Assembly: GCA_032622095.1 (NCBI GenBank)
Contig: CP136069.1
Location: 14,058,450-14,122,449, forward strand
Reading direction: 5' to 3'
Source of the DNA: Siphonodentalium dalli
Lineage: Eukaryota > Mollusca > Scaphopoda > Gadilida > Siphonodentaliidae
Length of the DNA: 64,000 nt
Shown: piece by piece, positions 24,882-35,838 of the stretch
How positions within the stretch are numbered: the first letter of the stretch is position 1
Layout of the letters: every line of letters begins with the position of its first letter
The notes under the pieces: generated by a model
The model's input: the letters and a program-made list of their open reading frames with translations, nothing else
What the model was told of the DNA's origin: nothing
Database searches by the model: none
Position numbers and translations under genes: made by a program

Positions 24882-25026
24882 GTTGTTGCCCGATGTCGAA
24901 GGAGACATTGACATTTGTCACCCGCTCGAGAACGGAATGTCTCCCGAGGAGCACAGCTCCGATGGAGACATTCCGTTCTCGAGCGGGTGACAAATCTCGA
25001 TGTCTCCCGAGAAGAAGGGCAACAAC
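24882..25026. repeat. Large palindrome with long arms
   Basis: Arms 'gttgttgcccgatgtcg...' and '...agaagggcaacaac' enclose a strongly matched inner arm pair, 'tttgtcacccgctcgagaac' against its complement, with a loop around 'gaggagcacagctc'. Probably a foldback element. The long frame running through it (24869-25591) is a by-product and has no protein features. Confidence 0.8.
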
Positions 25027-26336
25027 GGTTTTGTTATCCGATTATACCACAGAACAAAATCCTTGCCATCCACACGCACGATGTTGCACTGAGTTACGAG
25101 TGCTTTCTTTCCCGATTATGTATATTTTCAGTAACTACTTATCGTTCTGTTCCAGAAACGATAGTCAAGCCGTTAAGCGTTTGATGATCAGCGTTTATTT
25201 ACGATCATTTTGGTGGTTAAATCGTCAATATCGGTCCATGCAATGTAAACCAATAAGCCATATAGGTATGTTACGTCTTCTGCAATGTGATATATTCAAT
25301 GTCGCTTTGCGCGCGGAATTTACTCGCCATGTTCATTTCATAACGGTCTTCCCCGGATTTGTCGCCCGGCACATGACAGGAAATGGGCCAATCAGAAGGG
25401 TGGAAAATAGGGAGAAGGGTAACAATTCTGCTTTATATATGGTTGATTATATACAAACATACGGTGTCACATTTCATCCAATTTCTTACCTAATTTTGAT
25501 GATTTACCTATATATCATGGATTCCATCACTTATTTTGATCCAGAATTTGATCTCATTCTCATTGTTTTATCAATTGTTCTGCATTCCTAGTGTGCATTC
25601 CTAATTATTTAAATAAATTTAGTCTCATTTCTATCTGTGATATGTAAATAATTGCCTGTCTTCCATGTGTTTCAGAACAAATATTTTGATACATTTTTAA
25701 AACTCATTCTCACATATCATGATCGTTACAGTATATCTCATTATATTCTCAAGTTGAAACAATTAGTGCTTTAATTTGATATGGCCCCACCTATTCAACT
25801 GCCAATTGCATATATATATTTATCATATGACTCAATCATTATTTACGTTGGAAAGTATGTCATAAATCAATTTCATATGAACTACTAGTTCATATCACCT
25901 TCCGATAATTTGATTGGTTTGTTGACAAAAATTGTGTTTTGATTGGCTGAATGGCAGCCGGGACCGAGCCGTATCTCTAACTAAATGCAGGTCAAATTCG
26001 TGCGCGTCAATCAACGCGATGCCTAAATTCTCGCAATTATAATCTTGAAATATATAGTTTTGGACATTGTTATACGATAAATAGAATATGTAATTCGTAT
26101 TTATCTAATAAACATACGATATAATGTCACAAACTGAGAACAGAATAGCGCACTATATCTTCGCGTGCATATTATTTCTGCTAGTTCACCAGGTGTAATT
26201 GGGCTTCCGATGCAATGAAGTGACGTCACATTAACCTTTTGCTAACGATGTCATATAGCTATTTAGTGATTTGTGTGCGTTTTGGACATCATAATCAATT
26301 TATAGGTGTCATATGATAAATAGAATATGTCATTCG
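25027..26336. other. AT-rich DNA, no supported gene
   Basis: No domain or splice-bounded exon could be supported. 'acgataaatagaatatgtaa' near 26085 resembles the flank of the palindrome at 26337 and may be a solo end of that family. Confidence 0.45.
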
Positions 26337-26453
26337 TGTTTCTCTCATATGATATTTATGAAACTCGTCACGAATGTTCAGTTTTCTCTCGCCGGAGACT
26401 CGAGAAAACTGAAAATTCTTAGACTCGTTTCATAAATATCATATGAGAGAAAC
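26337..26453. repeat. Palindrome, family C
   Basis: Arms of about 53 bp, 'gtttctctcatatgatattt' left and its complement right, with 'cagttttctctcg/cgagaaaactg' next to a short loop. Preceded by 'gataaatagaatatgtcatt' and followed by a mirror-like 'cattcatatcctctatata' end, a layout shared with 29117-29220. Confidence 0.8.
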
Positions 26454-26754
26454 ACTCATTTCATATCCTCTATATATTGATTAAACATAAACATTTTGAC
26501 AATATGTTGAACATTAGGTGCTATATTTAACATATTTCATCTCATTCATACTGTGACTTACGTTTCATGGGTTTCATGACTTATTGTTTTAATTCAGAGT
26601 ATGTCCGCATTATCATTTAGATTCATACAAACTTGACTTCATTCCCAATTGTTTCATGAAACATATTTCACGTAGTAGAAACAGTTAGTGCTGAGTTGTC
26701 AAATCAAATTTATTTATCTGACTATTTCATGTAAATGTTTATTTTGTTTAAACA
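26454..26754. other. AT-rich DNA, nothing recognised
   Basis: No gene or repeat recognised in this 300-bp stretch. Confidence 0.45.
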
Positions 26755-27165
26755 TATAACGTTTTGTCAAGTTTGAACATTATGCTATGTTTGCCTTATT
26801 TCAACTAAATCATATGTCTTAATCTGTATACAAATGTATTCCAGAGATGAATACCATATCAGAACGGTATGCTGTAAGGTACGAAATTTATTAATTGATG
26901 ATCTGGATTATATTTGCATACACATATAGGAAACTCTTGAAATTTTGCAAATGTTCCATCCGATATGATGGACATGCAACCGCTGTGTTTACAACACATA
27001 ATTGGGTTGATGGGTTGAGTCGCAGTATTAGAACATTCCCTACTACTGTTATAAGTACTGCATTATCATTATCATTACAGATGTAACATAACTTACGCTA
27101 AAAGTACTTTTACATAAGATTGTACATTTCACAACGCTGCAGTCTTCGAATATATATTCGAATAT
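26755..27165 (-). repeat. Inverted copy of the 5700-6485 dispersed repeat
   Basis: Reverse complement of the 5700-6022 and 6421-6485 segments, reading across a single TA where the other copy carries 398 extra bases. Its right end (27090-27165) is the reverse complement of the end of the 4797-5780 tandem unit, so the two repeats belong to one larger dispersed element. Confidence 0.7.
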
Positions 27166-27324
27166 ATATATAGGAGATATAGCACAGTAGCAATGTTATA
27201 TTTGTTATGCCTCCGAAACATGCCGAGCATTGCCCTTTGAACATGCTTGGGACTATACAACACACCAGGCGCCTAATTTTAGAGGCAAATTTGATTTTTG
27301 AGACAGTGCAAATTATTTTTGGAT

Positions 27325-27405
27325 TGGGTGGGATACGAACCCCGACCCGACGGCGAGCGCGCCTTGCGACTCAAAGTCCGACGTCAATAACACACTGAAA
27401 AGAGT
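27325..27405 (-). repeat. tRNA-derived SINE remnant
   Basis: Minus strand carries 'cagtgtgttattgacgtcgg', 'actttgagtcgcaagg', then a B-box-like 'ggggttcgtatcccacc', in tRNA order and spacing. The A-box side is degenerate and there is no acceptor-stem pairing, so it is a SINE head or tRNA fossil rather than a working tRNA gene. Confidence 0.45.
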
Positions 27406-28228
27406 TCGAATAATCCTGAATGTGATCCACAGATCGACGCAACCAAATGGCACAACTGCAGGATTGAGCTGTTTCAATACTCCAGATTGACATGAATTCT
27501 TAAAACCCTCGCGTTCGAGAATATATATGGACTGCTGCAGCATGGTGCTTGACAGTCGTAACATTAGTCGGGATGTACCAATTAATTTGCTATATCTGGA
27601 ACGTCCCCGTAACACCCCATTGAAACTGTATATCTGAAGATGTCATAATGTCGATTTGTTTGAAATTTTCGGCGATTTTACTAGAATGCTACATTCCTCC
27701 AGTTGGCATAGCGCCTGTATACTAACTTAATGGTTTCACGCACCCTATAATAAGAACATAATATGTCTTTAAAACACTCGCATCCGATAATAAATTGATG
27801 GGCCGCTGCAGCAGGGTGCTTGCCAGTCGTAACATTAGTCGGGGTGTACCAAATAATTTGGTATAGCTGGAACATCGCTGTGACACCCCACTGGACCGGT
27901 TTTCTCTCAGAAACCCGACTGTATATCTGAAGATATATCTGATATTTCTTCAGTCCCCAACGCGGCCAAACTCAATGCTCGCCAGACCACTTATTGCTCT
28001 TCGCCAAATACGCTCTTTGACAGTACAACTTGTCCCATCAAACATCTGTAAAGACTTTCGTAATCCATTATGGACTGAATGACAATTGGAAATGTGTATT
28101 GACATATATATGAATCGCGCGGGCGTCACTGACGACGTAACGGCGTCTCACCCCAAAAGTTCGCTGAACGCCAACTTAGTTGTGTTTCTTTCTTGTGTAT
28201 AGAAATGACCATAACACCCCTCACATCT
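27406..28228. repeat. Degenerate dispersed repeats
   Basis: Two diverged copies of a block containing 'gtgcttgacagtcgtaacat' and 'tagtcgggatgtacca' lie at about 27495-27640 and 27775-27925. The stretch 27620-27790 is also related to 43190-43350 through 'ctacattcctccagttggca' and 'catgtcttta'-type words. No coding exon seen. Confidence 0.55.
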
Positions 28229-28712
28229 CAATAATAGCAACTTTCTGGCAAGCGTGTCTGTTATTTGCAGAATGAGGTCCCTAGAGGATGAATTTAGTGA
28301 TGCTATCCCGCACAGCGGACTAGCATCACCAAATTCACCCTCTGGAGACCTCATTCTGCTTAGTCCTCATCTTCTGGGAAGTATCTATAGTATCAAATTA
28401 ACATTGTTTTTAGTTACGTTTTCCCTTCGGGGAAGTTTCTATATCCCCTAATTTGCAGAAGAAAAATGCATAATTGAGATGCCAAATGGGTGAACGTAAC
28501 CAACTTCAACTGGGGAACTTCAATCTTATCCTAGGTCTATCATAGAAGTAGCGGGCCTAAGCAGAATGAGGTTCCCAGAGGGTGAATTTGGTGATGCTAG
28601 CCCACTATGCGGGATGGCATCACTAAATTCACCCTCTGAGGACCTCATTCTGCAAATGACAGACACGCTATTTACAGGCTTGCCAGAAAGTTGCTCTTAT
28701 TCAAATATAGTT
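28229..28712. mobile_element. MITE with two terminal hairpins (family B), copy 1
   Basis: Outer inverted repeat 'agcaactttctggcaagc' / 'gcttgccagaaagttgct', then 'gtgtctgttatttgcag' and its inverse. Inside each end is a 93-bp palindrome (28267-28359 and 28561-28653) built on 'gcagaatgaggtcccc', 'gagggtgaatttagtgatgc' and a 'cccgcatagcggg'-type loop. About 200 bp of spacer lies between. No coding. A related copy is at 44433-44785. Confidence 0.75.
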
Positions 28713-29116
28713 TGTTACTATTTATTACATGATCCTACCCTTATTCCATTCAATAAACCCATTCTATAAATTGCGATATTAAACGTTCGTTTAATAAATG
28801 GAATTAGTGCCAGGTGTCCCCTGACTTCCGGTTTGTCGTCTGTTTACATTCCGTACGCTACGTCTCAAAATAATATGGGTTCCAATATTTTTTGAACAAA
28901 CTATAATGAATGAAGTGTCTGCAAAGTTATTTCATTAAATATACGCCATTAAATACGCCAATGAGTCTTTATTTATCTGGGACTATTTCTTTACGCGGGC
29001 AAATAACGCATTGTTACGAGAAACGTCATCGCATGCCTTATAGAAGCCGGTGTTTGTTTCGCGTCCAATTTGTTGATTTAGGTATGTTTTGTCGAGGTTT
29101 TGAATAATAAATAGAA
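28713..29116. other. AT-rich DNA, nothing recognised
   Basis: No supported exon. An isolated 'gacttccggtttgtcg' block near 28830 is GC-richer than its surroundings. Confidence 0.4.
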
Positions 29117-29220
29117 TCTACAACTCGTTCCCAGTTTATAGCGGAATTTACAAAACTCGTCCAGTAAATTAGGTCTGGACGAGTTTTGTAAATTCCGCTA
29201 TAAACTGTGGACTCGTAGAT
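29117..29220. repeat. Palindrome, family C
   Basis: Arms 'agtttatagcggaatttaca' plus 'aaactcgtccag' left and their complement right. The left flank 'aaatagaatctacaactcg' and right flank 'cgtagatcctctata' match the style of the palindrome at 26337-26453. Confidence 0.8.
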
Positions 29221-29339
29221 CCTCTATAAAAATACTTAATCATTTTCTTGTGAATATCGGTGTGCAGATCGGTGTACTGATTTGTACCGAGCTGTACGTC
29301 GAATAACCTCGAATAACATGGTGCTTGTGTGATTATTGC

Positions 29340-29500
29340 CGACAGAAAACTAACACAGTTTCCAAGTTCTCGGCTTCTAAGGACAGTGTGGTGGGCGAAG
29401 GGCGCGCGGTACACACTGGATTTTAGAAACCGAGAAATCGGCACGTTAGCTAAATGTGTTCTTTACCAGTGCATTTTTTAACAAAAGCGAAAGTCATCTT
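29340..29500 (+). repeat. Single unit related to the 4797-5780 tandem repeat
   Basis: Contains 'aagttctcggcttctaagga', 'cagtgtggtgggcgaagggc', 'aaccgagaaatcgg' and 'accagtgcatttttt' in the same order as the array units. Confidence 0.7.
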
Positions 29501-30110
29501 TACCATATTGTTGGGTGGCCATGAAAAGGGCCGTTTTTATGTTTTATTACATGACAACTGGATAAGGTGTCTTGATGGATTCTAATTCCTCCTCATTCCA
29601 GTTGAACCGTAATAAAACGATTCCCATCATGAGTGGTGGAATCATACCTTTCGGTATAGAAGAGTTAACGCTGTATGCAGCAACAGTTCTGTTGTACCGA
29701 GAAATCCCATATCTCATGTACTGTATACATGTAAAGTGGTGTGCTAGTTTTATGTTTAGATTTTGTTTTATTTATATGTTTACTCGTTTGTAACGACACG
29801 CCCCTGTGGTGGCATAATTATATTGTAAACTATTTCACGGGAATTTTATCGAAATTTACTGGTGGATATTGACATTTGTCAAAACTCGCTCAGGTTTTGA
29901 ATTTTGGATTAGATATTTTGAAACTAGTTTCACCTTATCATATCGTAATGATTGAACAAATGAGGAAGACGTCGTACTATCAACAAAACTCCGCCCACAA
30001 TAGGAGGACCTGATCGTTTTCGAATTGATCAAAACATTTTTCAGCAAGTCTCATACACCGAATATAAACAACATTAGATGATATGTGTTCAAGTTATTGC
30101 TCCAGATTAG
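29501..30110. other. Intron-like DNA, nothing recognised
   Basis: No domain-bearing frame with splice sites was found here. Confidence 0.45.
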
Positions 30111-30509
30111 ATCATGCCATGAATCTCTACTCTCGCAAACGCCAGTAGAGATTATATTCTACCAGTACAAAAACTTGGGAAAAAGTCTTAACAATAACGC
30201 GGGGAATATATTTCTTAGTTATTATCTGTTCCTTAATAATGTACTTCACTGTAAGTGAAGGTCCCAACTCGAAATTTCACAATTTAAGCAAATTTGTGAT
30301 CGATTTTGTATGCAATTTTAACTGGGACATTCACCTACAGTGAAGTACATTATTAAGGAACAGATAATAACTAAAAATATATCCCCCGCTTTACTGTTTC
30401 GACTTTATAAGGTTCCTTGTCAAACCATCAACAAGGTACAAGGTTTTGTACTGGTGGAATATGATATCTACGGGCGTCAGCCACAGTAGTTATTCATGGC
30501 ATGATCTAG
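30111..30509. repeat. Nested inverted repeat (about 400 bp foldback)
   Basis: Outer arms 'agatcatgccatgaat' and 'attcatggcatgatct' enclose 'accagtacaaaa/ttttgtactggt', and these enclose long inner arms: 'ttattatctgttccttaata' through 'acttcactgtaagtgaaggt' against its complement (about 30209-30275 and 30327-30395). Arm similarity falls off in patches between the matched blocks, as in a decaying foldback element. Confidence 0.75.
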
Positions 30510-30625
30510 CTCCAGATATGGTGATCAAAATTCACGAAAAGAACTAATTGAGGGCATAAGGAAGCCCACCGACCACAAAGTTGCCGGATTCCAACGTGTT
30601 ATTTTGATCTCTTCGATTGATACAG

Positions 30626-30751
30626 GTGGACCATTCGGCTACAGTTGTAACACCACTTCACCGTGTGTTAGTGGTCTTGTATGCAGGAATTCCCGGTGCA
30701 GGTGCCATGAATCACAATATCGAAACTACGACCTGATAGCATGTATACCTC
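30626..30751 (+). CDS. Internal exon: EGF/EB-like cysteine-rich module
   Basis: A 126-bp exon preceded by an acceptor (gatctcttcgattgatacag|) and followed by a strong donor (c|gtgagt). It enters and leaves in phase 1, so it is symmetric, the usual property of extracellular module exons. It encodes one compact module with six cysteines: C-NTTSP-C-VSGLV-C-RNSR-C-R-C, then about twelve residues and a final C before IP. The C-x-C near the end and the overall spacing fit EGF-like/EB modules of animal receptors and secreted proteins. It would follow the PAN exon (phase 1 out) and precede the FN3 exon (phase 1 in). Too short for a firm subfamily call; other module exons may lie between. Confidence 0.65.
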
Positions 30752-32929
30752 GTGAGTAGATTATTCAAGATTTCAGAATAATTGTTATTCAACTAGCGGC
30801 TTTTCGAATTCCCGGTGGGTAATTCGTATACTTCCATATAATTAAACGTTTGTAATGATTCTCGTTTTACATGTATTGCACTTCACCACTATCTATATCT
30901 TCTTCTCTCTTCCTGTTTCTCGCCATTGATGGTACTTTTATGTTTTGATTTTTATGGTGTACACCTGTTTGTTTGTTTTCACTGCCATCCGTAGTTGACC
31001 AGAGTCTCAGGTACTGTCTTTCTCTTGTACTTTGTGCACAAGTACTTTTTCCAGTAAATGTTTGAAGTCACGTTATATATCGGAAAATTCAATTTACATG
31101 ATTAAATAGTGCATATGATCGCCCCTATACTTCTGAACTATGAGACTGCTTCAATGATTCAATACCAATAGGTATTTCTGCACACGCACCAAGAAGATGG
31201 ACACCTCTGCCAAATTACAGACATTGTAATTTGTATCACAATGCAGACAAAACAATTGAGTGCACAAATAGTCATACTATTTTTCTTGATATAAACGGTA
31301 AATATTGTTCCATGCTCACATACAAGATACGATTGAGTTAGTGGTACGTACGTTTTACGATATAATTATAGCGTCGCCATGAGTAAACTATTCGCTCCAA
31401 AACTCAGGAAATCGCACTCAAGTGGAGCGTTGATACTCTAAATAACATCCACTCATTAAAAACGTTTTATCCCATGTTTGATTTTTGGAGTATTTGTTCA
31501 CCTTTCGTTTTCGGTGGAATTTACATATTTGAACCCACCTGAATGCGAGCTCTCCGTTGGGCAGGTTGCTTATATAGTAGGACGCTCAAAGTTTGGAAAA
31601 TTATTTACGGTATATCAAAATACCTGCTCCTGCATTAGCTCACTCTTTCATTATCCCGTTTCGATTTGGCGGGGAAAATAGGTTAGTGATACAGCTCTTA
31701 ACTATTCTCATTTAGGTTATAAAGCCTCGGCAAGAGTAAACCTTCGGCTTTAGGGCGATTGAAGCACACATGACTAAGTTGCGCCTGATCATTAGCTATC
31801 ACATCCACTTATAAATTTTTTTTTTATCTTGATGTCTGATTTTTTGAAAAATTTGCCCCCTTTGATTTTCATTGAAATTTGTCAAAAGTTTGAACCCACC
31901 TGAAGCGAGGTCGCTTTTGGACATGTTGCTTTAATACTAGAGTGGTCAAACTTTGGAATCGTAACTACTGGATGCCGCCGTATCTGGTACCGTATCAATC
32001 TTGCTCAATAATTAGCTCATTTAAATTTGATGCTATAAATAGATCGTTTTTTGTCCCGGTCGTAGGTCGGTAAAGGTCCGGCCTAAAAACTAACAATGGT
32101 ATATTCGGGTCCGCATCACTCTTCCCATTAGGAGCATGCAATAAAAAATTGACAGCGCTGGACTTGTTTTTTTTTTTTTTGTGTGTGCTAAATCTGACGT
32201 TTACATCCGCCACCGGTCTGCCTGGTCTCACCACCCGGTCTGGCCTCTCAACCCCGGCCTGGTTGTACCACTTTCCCGGGCCAGGTCTTACTCTCTCCCA
32301 TCCTACAGCTCCTCCATTAGCCTTTTTCCTCCATTAAAGATGGATATATATTATTTTGAACATTTAGGGGCCGGTAACTCTGTCAATTTTCGACCGTACA
32401 AAATTTTCACGGCATCGTTATCGGGATAAAATGTAGACTATGACATGTAAGTTTGATCGCAATCGGAGATAATTAATTTTTTACGACTTTGAACACCCCT
32501 CCCCACTCCCCGGTTAATAATCGGACAATGTCCATTGTATAAAACTGAATTACGTTTAAGTTGCTCTACATCATAACATTCGTCCCGTTCCGTTGCTTAA
32601 ATGTGTTCCAGATGTACTCTACAATTGTCGATAAATGTGAGAGGCCGGTTTAAGGGCCATAACTCCATAAATCGAGCACGGACAAAATTCTCAATAGCTT
32701 AACGGCCGTGTACCGTAGAATCTCTACGCACACCGAAATTTTCAACGTTCTACATTTAGCGGTTCCTGAGATTAGGCGTTACAAATTTACTAGGAAGAAT
32801 AATAATAATAGAGAAAAATGCCGAAACAGAAATACAATATACTCCCATATTAAAATATGGAAGTATAATTATATTTTGAATCTAAACAATAATATAAAGC
32901 TAATTGTGATTTTAGGATTTTACAACTCA
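30752..32929. other. Intron-like DNA with a diverged direct repeat
   Basis: About 31490-31680 and 31830-32010 share 'tttgaacccacctgaa', 'gcaggttgcttatata' versus 'acatgttgctttaata', and 'tcaaagtttgg'-type words, so they are old copies of one repeat. A pyrimidine- and GC-rich stretch with repeated 'ggcctgg' words lies around 32205-32330. No exon is supported. Confidence 0.5.
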
Positions 32930-33022
32930 GCACAGTGAAGTTCCCATAGGGTGAATTTGGTTATGCTAGCCCGCTATGCGGGGTAGCATCACTAAATTCA
33001 CCCTCTGGGAACCTCATTCTGC
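32930..33022. repeat. Solo palindrome of hairpin family B
   Basis: One 93-bp palindrome with 'agggtgaatttggttatgct', 'agcccgctatgcgggg' and the inverse arm, followed by 'gcaaatgacaaacacactat', the same outer flank as other family B elements. The left arm has decayed and the partner hairpin is absent. Confidence 0.75.
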
Positions 33023-33126
33023 AAATGACAAACACACTATTTCAAGGCTTGATTTTTGTAGTGGTGGTCTTCTTTGAATTTGATCAACACTGGCTAAATA
33101 AACATTTTTATTAATTAGCTATAGAT

Positions 33127-33258
33127 TATCGGCCGCAATAAGTACGCTGCCCGCGTCATAAGTAACAACAAGTCGGCCAATAAGTAGAAAACGTGGCCAA
33201 TAAGTAACAAAAAGTCGGACAATAAGTAGAAAATGCGGCCAATAAGTCAAGGTAACGT
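33127..33258 (+). repeat. Tandem repeat, about 36-bp unit
   Basis: Units of 'cggccaataagtagaaaa' alternating with 'agtaacaaaaagtcggac', about four copies. Confidence 0.75.
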
Positions 33259-33570
33259 AAGTGACGTCATATATAATTAGCTCGATCGGCAAAGAATATT
33301 GGGTCGACGGAGTAAATATACATGGGAGTAAATATACATGTACCTGGATGAACTATATGTATCCGTATCAATATCATTCCCAGTGGAAACTGACAGTACT
33401 GTGAAATCGCTGCAAGTTCTTCACAAAGTTTACAAAAATAAAAATTGCTGGAATAATTGTACGTTAATCTAATAAAACACACAATGGTATATCTATGTTA
33501 ATATATTCATCCTTTGAAACAATTATTATATTGTTACTAATTAATCAAATACTTATTAATTTGTTTTCAC
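33259..33570. other. AT-rich DNA, nothing recognised
   Basis: Only a short doublet 'gagtaaatatacatg' near 33310-33340 stands out. Confidence 0.45.
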
Positions 33571-33666
33571 ATTGGCCGAGTTATGAGGCCTCGGTCTGTC
33601 GTATTAGCATTCGGCCTGCGGCCTCAGGCCAATACGACAGACCTCGGCCTCATAACTCGGCCAATA
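33571..33666. repeat. GC-rich palindrome
   Basis: Arms 'attggccgagttatgaggcc' and 'tcggtctgtcgtatt' left, exact complement right, with a self-complementary 'ggcctgcggcctcaggcc' loop. Distinct from families A, B and C. Confidence 0.85.
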
Positions 33667-33859
33667 TGGAAAAACCAATTAATAACATATATAACAACTA
33701 TGATACCAGAGCATATATGTATATAAAACACCGACCATGGTGATTTTGCTTGCCTGTATGGAATTGAATAGCATTGGATAGAAATGCACCGTCAAATGTT
33801 TAAATATCAAACAAAAATCTAGCGAATAATCTGGATGAAGGTCTCACACTAAAGTTGTG

Positions 33860-34261
33860 TTAACCCTTTACCCAACAGAAGGGCCCTGTGCCAATGCATT
33901 CTCTTATATATGCGAGTCGACCATAGGTCGCCTCGCATATATAAGAGAATGCATTGGCTTAACAAATTAAAAATTATAAAATTGTTAAAGAATGTAAGAA
34001 AAAATGGTAAAAAGTGTTAAAAAAAAATATTTTTTTTAGGCCAATGCATTCTCTTATATATGCGAGGCGACCTATGGTCGACTCGCATATATAAGAGAAT
34101 GCATTGGCACAGGGCATAACTGTAACTATCACAATGTGGTCAAGGAGCCGGTTCCAATGATATTCATATGTGTATGGTTCTATTGAGACAGACCGAAGAT
34201 ATTTTAGGCTGTTGAATCTTTATTTGGCCGGTTTTGGCCGGTTTGTTGGGTAAAGGGTTAA
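33860..34261 (-). mobile_element. piggyBac-like MITE (TTAA site), copy 2
   Basis: TTAA on both sides, terminal repeats CCCTTTACCCAACA / TGTTGGGTAAAGGG, and the interior of copy 1 in reverse orientation, including the 'ggttctattgagacagacc' segment and two family A palindromes (33890-33958, 34040-34108). Non-coding. Confidence 0.8.
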
Positions 34262-35574
34262 AAAACTATGGGGGATTCGTTCTTCAGAGTGTCGTGTGGG
34301 GTCTTTACACCCTACAGCACAGGGGGTTGAAACGCCATCCGATGTGCCCCACCACAATGCCCGTATGCGCTCTCCCCGTATATACGCACGTTCTCTTATA
34401 TACTAACATGCCCTAACGCAGGTGAGTACATCGGAACAGGTCATAAGAGTAGTGTAGTGGGGGCTGAAGTTGATTGGGGCAGAGGAGCGCATCTCAAGCC
34501 CGTGTGCCGTATGAAGGATTATGACGTGTTACAATGTGAATGATAAGATGTGGTGAATTGTAACAATGTGCACTGCAGGACCATTGCATATTGTACCAAA
34601 TCAAATTTAATTAATATAGTTATCTATCTTAAAATGATTTTCTTATTTTGAGAAAAATAAACTTAAAATAAGAAATGTTCTTGGGAATGACACAACAAAA
34701 TATTTATTGATGTTATGTGAAAGAATTTCTTAGTTTACAACGCAGGTCTCTTCAGTTTAAAAAGCGTATTTTCTTAATTAAAGATAAGCCTTAATACAAT
34801 CTTTCTAGCAAGAAAAACTTTCTACTTAATTGCACTGCAAATATGCAGGAATTACTGGAGGATCATTTGTGATTTTGTTAGTTATTCTTGTTGACTACAT
34901 GAACAGATGGTTGGCTTGAATGGGTGATATCACTTGTTTCTGTTTTGTATATTAGATTATGTTGATGAATTCATCTATTATATGTGTTTTATTGAATAAA
35001 TTATGACAGGACGCATGTGCGCAGTATTTAGAAAGTGCTTTGCCGGCGAGAAAATAGTTTTATTCTTGAAGAAATTTACGTAAATATTCAGAGGCCCAAA
35101 TGTGCTAACATTAATTTTTTCTTTTTCTTTAAATAATTTTCTCTGACATCAGAAAACAATCTTAATCTAAGAAATCAAATAATTACTTTTTCTAACACAA
35201 GAACAACCTTATAACGTAGAACAATGTTCATATTGTCTAGAAAACAATTATAGTATAAATCATACGTGTAACAAGTGAAAATAACGTATTCTAGAACACG
35301 ACAATGATTTCTTAAAAGAAGAAAATAAATCTCCAAAATAAGAAATATATCTTACCAAGAAAATCTGTTTTGACAGTGTAATATTTGCCACACAAGAGTG
35401 CCGGTATGTGCATGGATCCTAAATAGCGAATAATGTCAAAAAATATCTGTTGACAGGCACCAACTTGACAGATATTTCTCTCCAAATGTATGGTAGCTGA
35501 ATGGATGCTGGGAAATATATATACCCAGGCCTTGAGTGAGATTAATTGGGTAGCAAACATTCTTTCACTTTCAG
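34262..35574. other. AT-rich intron-like DNA upstream of the FN3 exon
   Basis: Rich in 'aagaaaa/ttttctt' words at 34630-34830 and 35100-35350, perhaps an old inverted-repeat element. A donor-like 'acgcag|gtgagt' near 34420 is not preceded by an open, domain-bearing frame. Confidence 0.45.
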
Positions 35575-35838
35575 TGACAGAATTATTCATCACCGGAATC
35601 AACGGTGACAAAAAATATACTTCCTTTGAGATTTACTGGAACCCACCAACAGATGGAAAGTTAGTCGACAGATATATTGTCAGTCGAGACGCCGCACCAG
35701 AGATACACGTTTGGCAGCCTCATGTAACTGTGTCTGGACTCCTCCTATCTACAACTTATACCATAACAATCACGCCCATTGTTGTTGAACTAAATGAAAC
35801 TAAATATGGTCAGAACCACACCATCAACTGGAGAACAG
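35575..35838 (+). CDS. Internal exon: fibronectin type III domain
   Basis: A 264-bp exon preceded by a pyrimidine-rich acceptor (ttctttcactttcag|) and followed by a consensus donor (ag|gtgagt). Both ends are phase 1 and 87 whole codons are encoded, about the size of one FN3 domain. The FN3 signature is clear: 'SFEIYWNPPTDG' (B-strand tryptophan and P-P), 'VDRYIVSRD' (C strand), 'VTVSGLLLSTTYTITITPI' (the E/F strand L-x-x-x-T-x-Y turn) and a final 'INWRT'. Such domains form adhesive ectodomains. With the PAN and EGF-like exons upstream in the same phase and strand, it suggests a modular receptor. The longer open frame at 35490-35969 includes intron sequence on both sides. Confidence 0.75.

Noticed and set aside
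24869-25591. 240-codon open frame on the + strand
   Set aside because: It runs through a 145-bp palindrome, has no domain, no splice or start context and looks like translated AT-rich DNA.
34234-34416. Possible exon ending at a gtgagt donor
   Set aside because: The frame closes before the donor, and it begins inside the piggyBac-like MITE.
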